This document shows positions 21,282-23,207 of a stretch of 23,207 bases of DNA, piece by piece (position 1 is the stretch's first letter; each line of letters opens with the position of its first letter). Source of the stretch: an uncultured Clostridiaceae bacterium (GTDB lineage Bacteria > Bacillota > Clostridia > Lachnospirales > Lachnospiraceae); assembly GCA_902477765.1 (NCBI GenBank), contig CABSIM010000042.1:1-23207 (forward strand), written 5' to 3'. The notes under the pieces were generated by a model, which was not told where the DNA came from, did not search any database, and saw only the letters and a list, made by a program, of their open reading frames with translations. A program made the translations under genes and the position numbers.

Positions 21282-22340
21282 ATGCATGGAAAGAAAAAAT
21301 CAGTATTGAAAAACTGTCTTATTACAGTGGGAATCCTGCTGCTGGCTTCCGGTTTCTGCTTTCTGCTGCAGAATATCGGAGAAGGAAATGATCATGTCCT
21401 GCTGATTTTTGTGCTTGCCGTACTGTTTATTTCCAGGCTGACAGACGGATACGGCTATGGAATTGCAGCCTCCATGGCAGCAGTTCTGGGAGTCAATTAC
21501 GTTTTTACAACACCTTATTTTGAATTCAATTTTACCATCACAGGATATCCACTGACATTTGTTTCCATGCTGGCCGTGGCCTGCAGTGTCAGTGCGCTGA
21601 CCACTCAGATCAAAAAGCAGGAGCAGATCCGTCTGGAAGCGGAAAAGGAAAAGATGCGGGGGAACCTTCTGAGGGCGGTATCCCATGATATCCGCACACC
21701 CCTTACTTCCATTGTGGCATCTGCCTCCGGGATGATCGAACATTATGACGTGCTGCCCAAGGACCAGAAAATGGAGCTTCTGACAGATATCCGGGAGGAA
21801 GCGCAGTGGCTCATCAGAATTGTGGAAAATCTTCTGTCGGTCACCAGAATCAGTCAGGAGGGCGGTCCGAAACTGGATACCCAGGAGGAACTGGTGGAAG
21901 AGATCATCAGCGGAGCTGTGGAAAAATTCAGAAAGCGGTTTCCTGATGTGGAAGTGGAAGTATCTCTGCCGGAAGAAGTTCTGCTGGTGCCCATGGATGG
22001 GATTCTGATTGAACAGGTTCTGGTAAATCTTCTGGAAAATTCCGTTCTTCATGGAAAAACCACCACGAGGATTGACATCATCGTCCGGCAGGAGGAAAAA
22101 AGGGTCGTTTTTTATGTGGAAGATGACGGCCAGGGCATCCGGGAAAATGTTCTTCCGGTCATGTTTGACGGAATCATCCAGAACGGTGACTGCAGAGAAA
22201 GCGATGCGAAACGGAATATGGGAATCGGCCTGTCCGTATGCAAGAGCATCATCAAAGCGCATAAAGGGAATATGAAGGCAGAAAACAAACCAACAGGCGG
22301 GGCCCGGATCATATTCTGGCTCCCTGCCGGAGAAGAATGA
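21282..22340 (+). CDS. Sensor histidine kinase, KdpD-type membrane domain (DUF4118)
   Basis: A 352-aa membrane kinase. Four hydrophobic segments (about 11-105) match the KdpD transmembrane domain (DUF4118), including the stretch from RLTDGYGYGIAASMAAVLG to NYVFTTPYF. A short coiled linker leads to the HisKA domain with the phospho-acceptor His135 (RAVSHDIRTPLTSI). The ATPase domain has an N box (VLVNLLENSVLHGK), G1 (VEDDGQGI) and G2 (MGIGLSVCKSIIKAH). The KdpD and USP domains that precede the membrane part in full-length KdpD are absent. ATG 21282 follows GCAGGATAT; the frame opens upstream at TTG 21249. The response regulator follows 9 bp later. The signal is not known; K+ or osmotic sensing would be by analogy. 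Confidence 0.92.
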   Translation: MHGKKKSVLKNCLITVGILLLASGFCFLLQNIGEGNDHVLLIFVLAVLFISRLTDGYGYGIAASMAAVLGVNYVFTTPYFEFNFTITGYPLTFVSMLAVACSVSALTTQIKKQEQIRLEAEKEKMRGNLLRAVSHDIRTPLTSIVASASGMIEHYDVLPKDQKMELLTDIREEAQWLIRIVENLLSVTRISQEGGPKLDTQEELVEEIISGAVEKFRKRFPDVEVEVSLPEEVLLVPMDGILIEQVLVNLLENSVLHGKTTTRIDIIVRQEEKRVVFYVEDDGQGIRENVLPVMFDGIIQNGDCRESDAKRNMGIGLSVCKSIIKAHKGNMKAENKPTGGARIIFWLPAGEE

Positions 22341-22349
22341 GGAATACCT

Positions 22350-23057
22350 ATGGAGATTAAAGACAGAGTACTTGTGATTGAAGACGACAAACATATCTGC
22401 AGCTTTTTCAGAACAATTCTGGAGGCCAACAACTATGATGTGATCATGGCCCAGACCGGAACGGAGGCTTACAGTCTGATTACCTCCAGATGCCCGGATG
22501 TGGTGATTCTGGATCTGGGGCTGCCGGACATGGACGGAATGAAGATTCTGAAAAGTGTCCGGGAATGGTCCAGCATGCCGATCATTGTCGTGTCTGCGAG
22601 AACCCATGAAAAAGATAAAGTGGCGGCCCTGGACCTGGGGGCAGATGATTATATCACCAAACCTTTCGGAACGTCGGAACTTCTGGCCAGAATCCGGACG
22701 GCCATCCGTCATACCAGGACTTCACTCATGTCGCCGGGAGGGGCTCAGACCGGAACGTTTTCCGCAGACGGCCTTGTTATTGACTATGACAAGCACCGGG
22801 TATTTGTGGATGGAAATGACGCAGGACTGACGCAGAATGAATATAAAATCGTGAGCCTTCTGGGAAAATATCCGGGAAAAGTCCTTACATACGATTATAT
22901 CATTAAGGAAATCTGGGGCCCCAACATGAAGAATGACAACAGGATCCTCAGGGTCAATATGGCCAATATCAGAAGGAAGATCGAAAAAAATCCGGCTCAG
23001 CCCCGTTATATTTTCACAGAAGTAGGAGTCGGCTACCGGATTGTGGAGCCGGACTGA
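22350..23057 (+). CDS. KdpE-like response regulator (OmpR/PhoB family)
   Basis: A 235-aa transcription factor. The receiver domain has the acidic pair Asp12-Asp13, the phospho-acceptor Asp55 (VVILDLGLPDMDG), Ser82 and Lys104 (TKPF). The C-terminal winged helix (FSADGLVIDYDKHRVFV to IFTEVGVGYRIVEPD) includes LTQNEYKIVSLLGKYPGKVL and NMANIRRKIEKNP, typical of OmpR/PhoB DNA binding to direct repeats with ~11-bp period. It partners the kinase 9 bp upstream. Candidate targets in the window are the CTTAGC repeats before the kinase and near the small membrane protein gene. GAGGA lies 7 bp before the ATG. Confidence 0.95.
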   Translation: MEIKDRVLVIEDDKHICSFFRTILEANNYDVIMAQTGTEAYSLITSRCPDVVILDLGLPDMDGMKILKSVREWSSMPIIVVSARTHEKDKVAALDLGADDYITKPFGTSELLARIRTAIRHTRTSLMSPGGAQTGTFSADGLVIDYDKHRVFVDGNDAGLTQNEYKIVSLLGKYPGKVLTYDYIIKEIWGPNMKNDNRILRVNMANIRRKIEKNPAQPRYIFTEVGVGYRIVEPD

Positions 23058-23066
23058 AAAAGAGGA

Positions 23067-23095
23067 TTGACAGAAAAGTTAGTCAGTGCTAATCT
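23067..23095 (+). promoter_or_regulatory. Promoter-like site with DtxR-type dyad
   Basis: Perfect -35 TTGACA (23067-23072), 17 bp, TGC-TAATCT (weak -10 at 23090-23095). The dyad TTAG-N6-CTAA (23079-23092) sits across the spacer, in the pattern of DtxR/IdeR/MntR operators. A terminator follows within about 30 bp and no gene is visible. Confidence 0.45.
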
Positions 23096-23125
23096 GAATA
23101 CAGAACCTGGAAGAAAGAAAAAGAG

Positions 23126-23152
23126 AAAGTCCGGGATATCCGGACTTTTTTT
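23126..23152 (+). terminator. Terminator of the two-component operon
   Basis: AAAGTCCGG (23126-23134) and CCGGACTTT (23140-23148) with a 5-nt loop and a seven-T run. The remaining 55 bases hold no recognisable feature. Confidence 0.92.
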
Positions 23153-23207
23153 GTATGGGCTTTAGCCTGTTGAGGGCATTGGAGTTTTTCGTGTTCCGAA
23201 AAATGGA

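Noticed and set aside
21300..22712. 470-aa minus-strand open frame across the kinase and regulator genes
   Set aside because: It spans two well-supported genes on the other strand. The His/Asp/Phe-rich composition is that of an antisense frame caused by codon bias.

Overview
The window looks like chromosomal DNA of a spore-former-related, Gram-positive member of Clostridia, most likely Lachnospiraceae. The evidence is a class II (Firmicutes-type) GalT, a cdaA-cdaR operon, an HPr with both His15 and Ser46, homologs of sporulation proteins (YtvI, a SpoIID-like protein, a free-standing Spo0A DNA-binding domain), a choline-binding-type repeat protein, and tRNA genes without encoded CCA. GC content looks close to 50%. 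There is no phage, transposase, integrase or CRISPR array. No stretch longer than 300 bases lacks a gene; the largest protein-free gaps are 16683-16960 (a candidate small RNA) and 17300-18061 (three tRNAs).

Layout. 1-1232: 3' part of an RsmF/NOP-family rRNA m5C methyltransferase, overlapping tail to tail with an RluA-family pseudouridine synthase. 2062-4958: D,D-carboxypeptidase, HD-domain hydrolase and CorA-type transporter, closed by a bidirectional terminator. 5046-7246: a divergent redox/flavin cluster, with lipoprotein ApbE and a NusG-domain-II membrane protein leftward and a Gx-transporter membrane protein rightward. 7251-8868: galT with its own promoter. 8937-16772: a long rightward unit carrying two unrecognised membrane proteins, cdaA, cdaR, HPr, a polysaccharide-polymerase-like membrane protein, an aminotransferase and ytvI, with several 4-20 bp overlaps. 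16805-17299 (minus): a candidate ~100-nt structured RNA with its own promoter and terminator, and a stand-alone Spo0A-C domain protein. 17451-17986: tRNA-Val(GAC) rightward, tRNA-Ala(GGC) and tRNA-Gly(CCC) leftward. 18028-20737: SpoIID-like/peptidoglycan-binding protein and a secreted choline-binding-type repeat protein. 20769-23152: a 48-aa membrane peptide gene and a KdpD/KdpE-like two-component pair.

The least explained parts are regulatory. Three promoter regions at the right carry direct repeats with an exact 11-bp period, the spacing recognised by PhoB/OmpR-family regulators. Two of them share the hexamer CTTAGC, and they flank a 48-aa membrane peptide next to a KdpE-like regulator gene. 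At 16805-16942 a textbook promoter leads directly into a multibranched fold whose closing helix is also its terminator. At 23067-23152 a strong promoter containing a DtxR-type dyad drives nothing but a terminator. All functional assignments come from reading motifs by eye; no database search was run.
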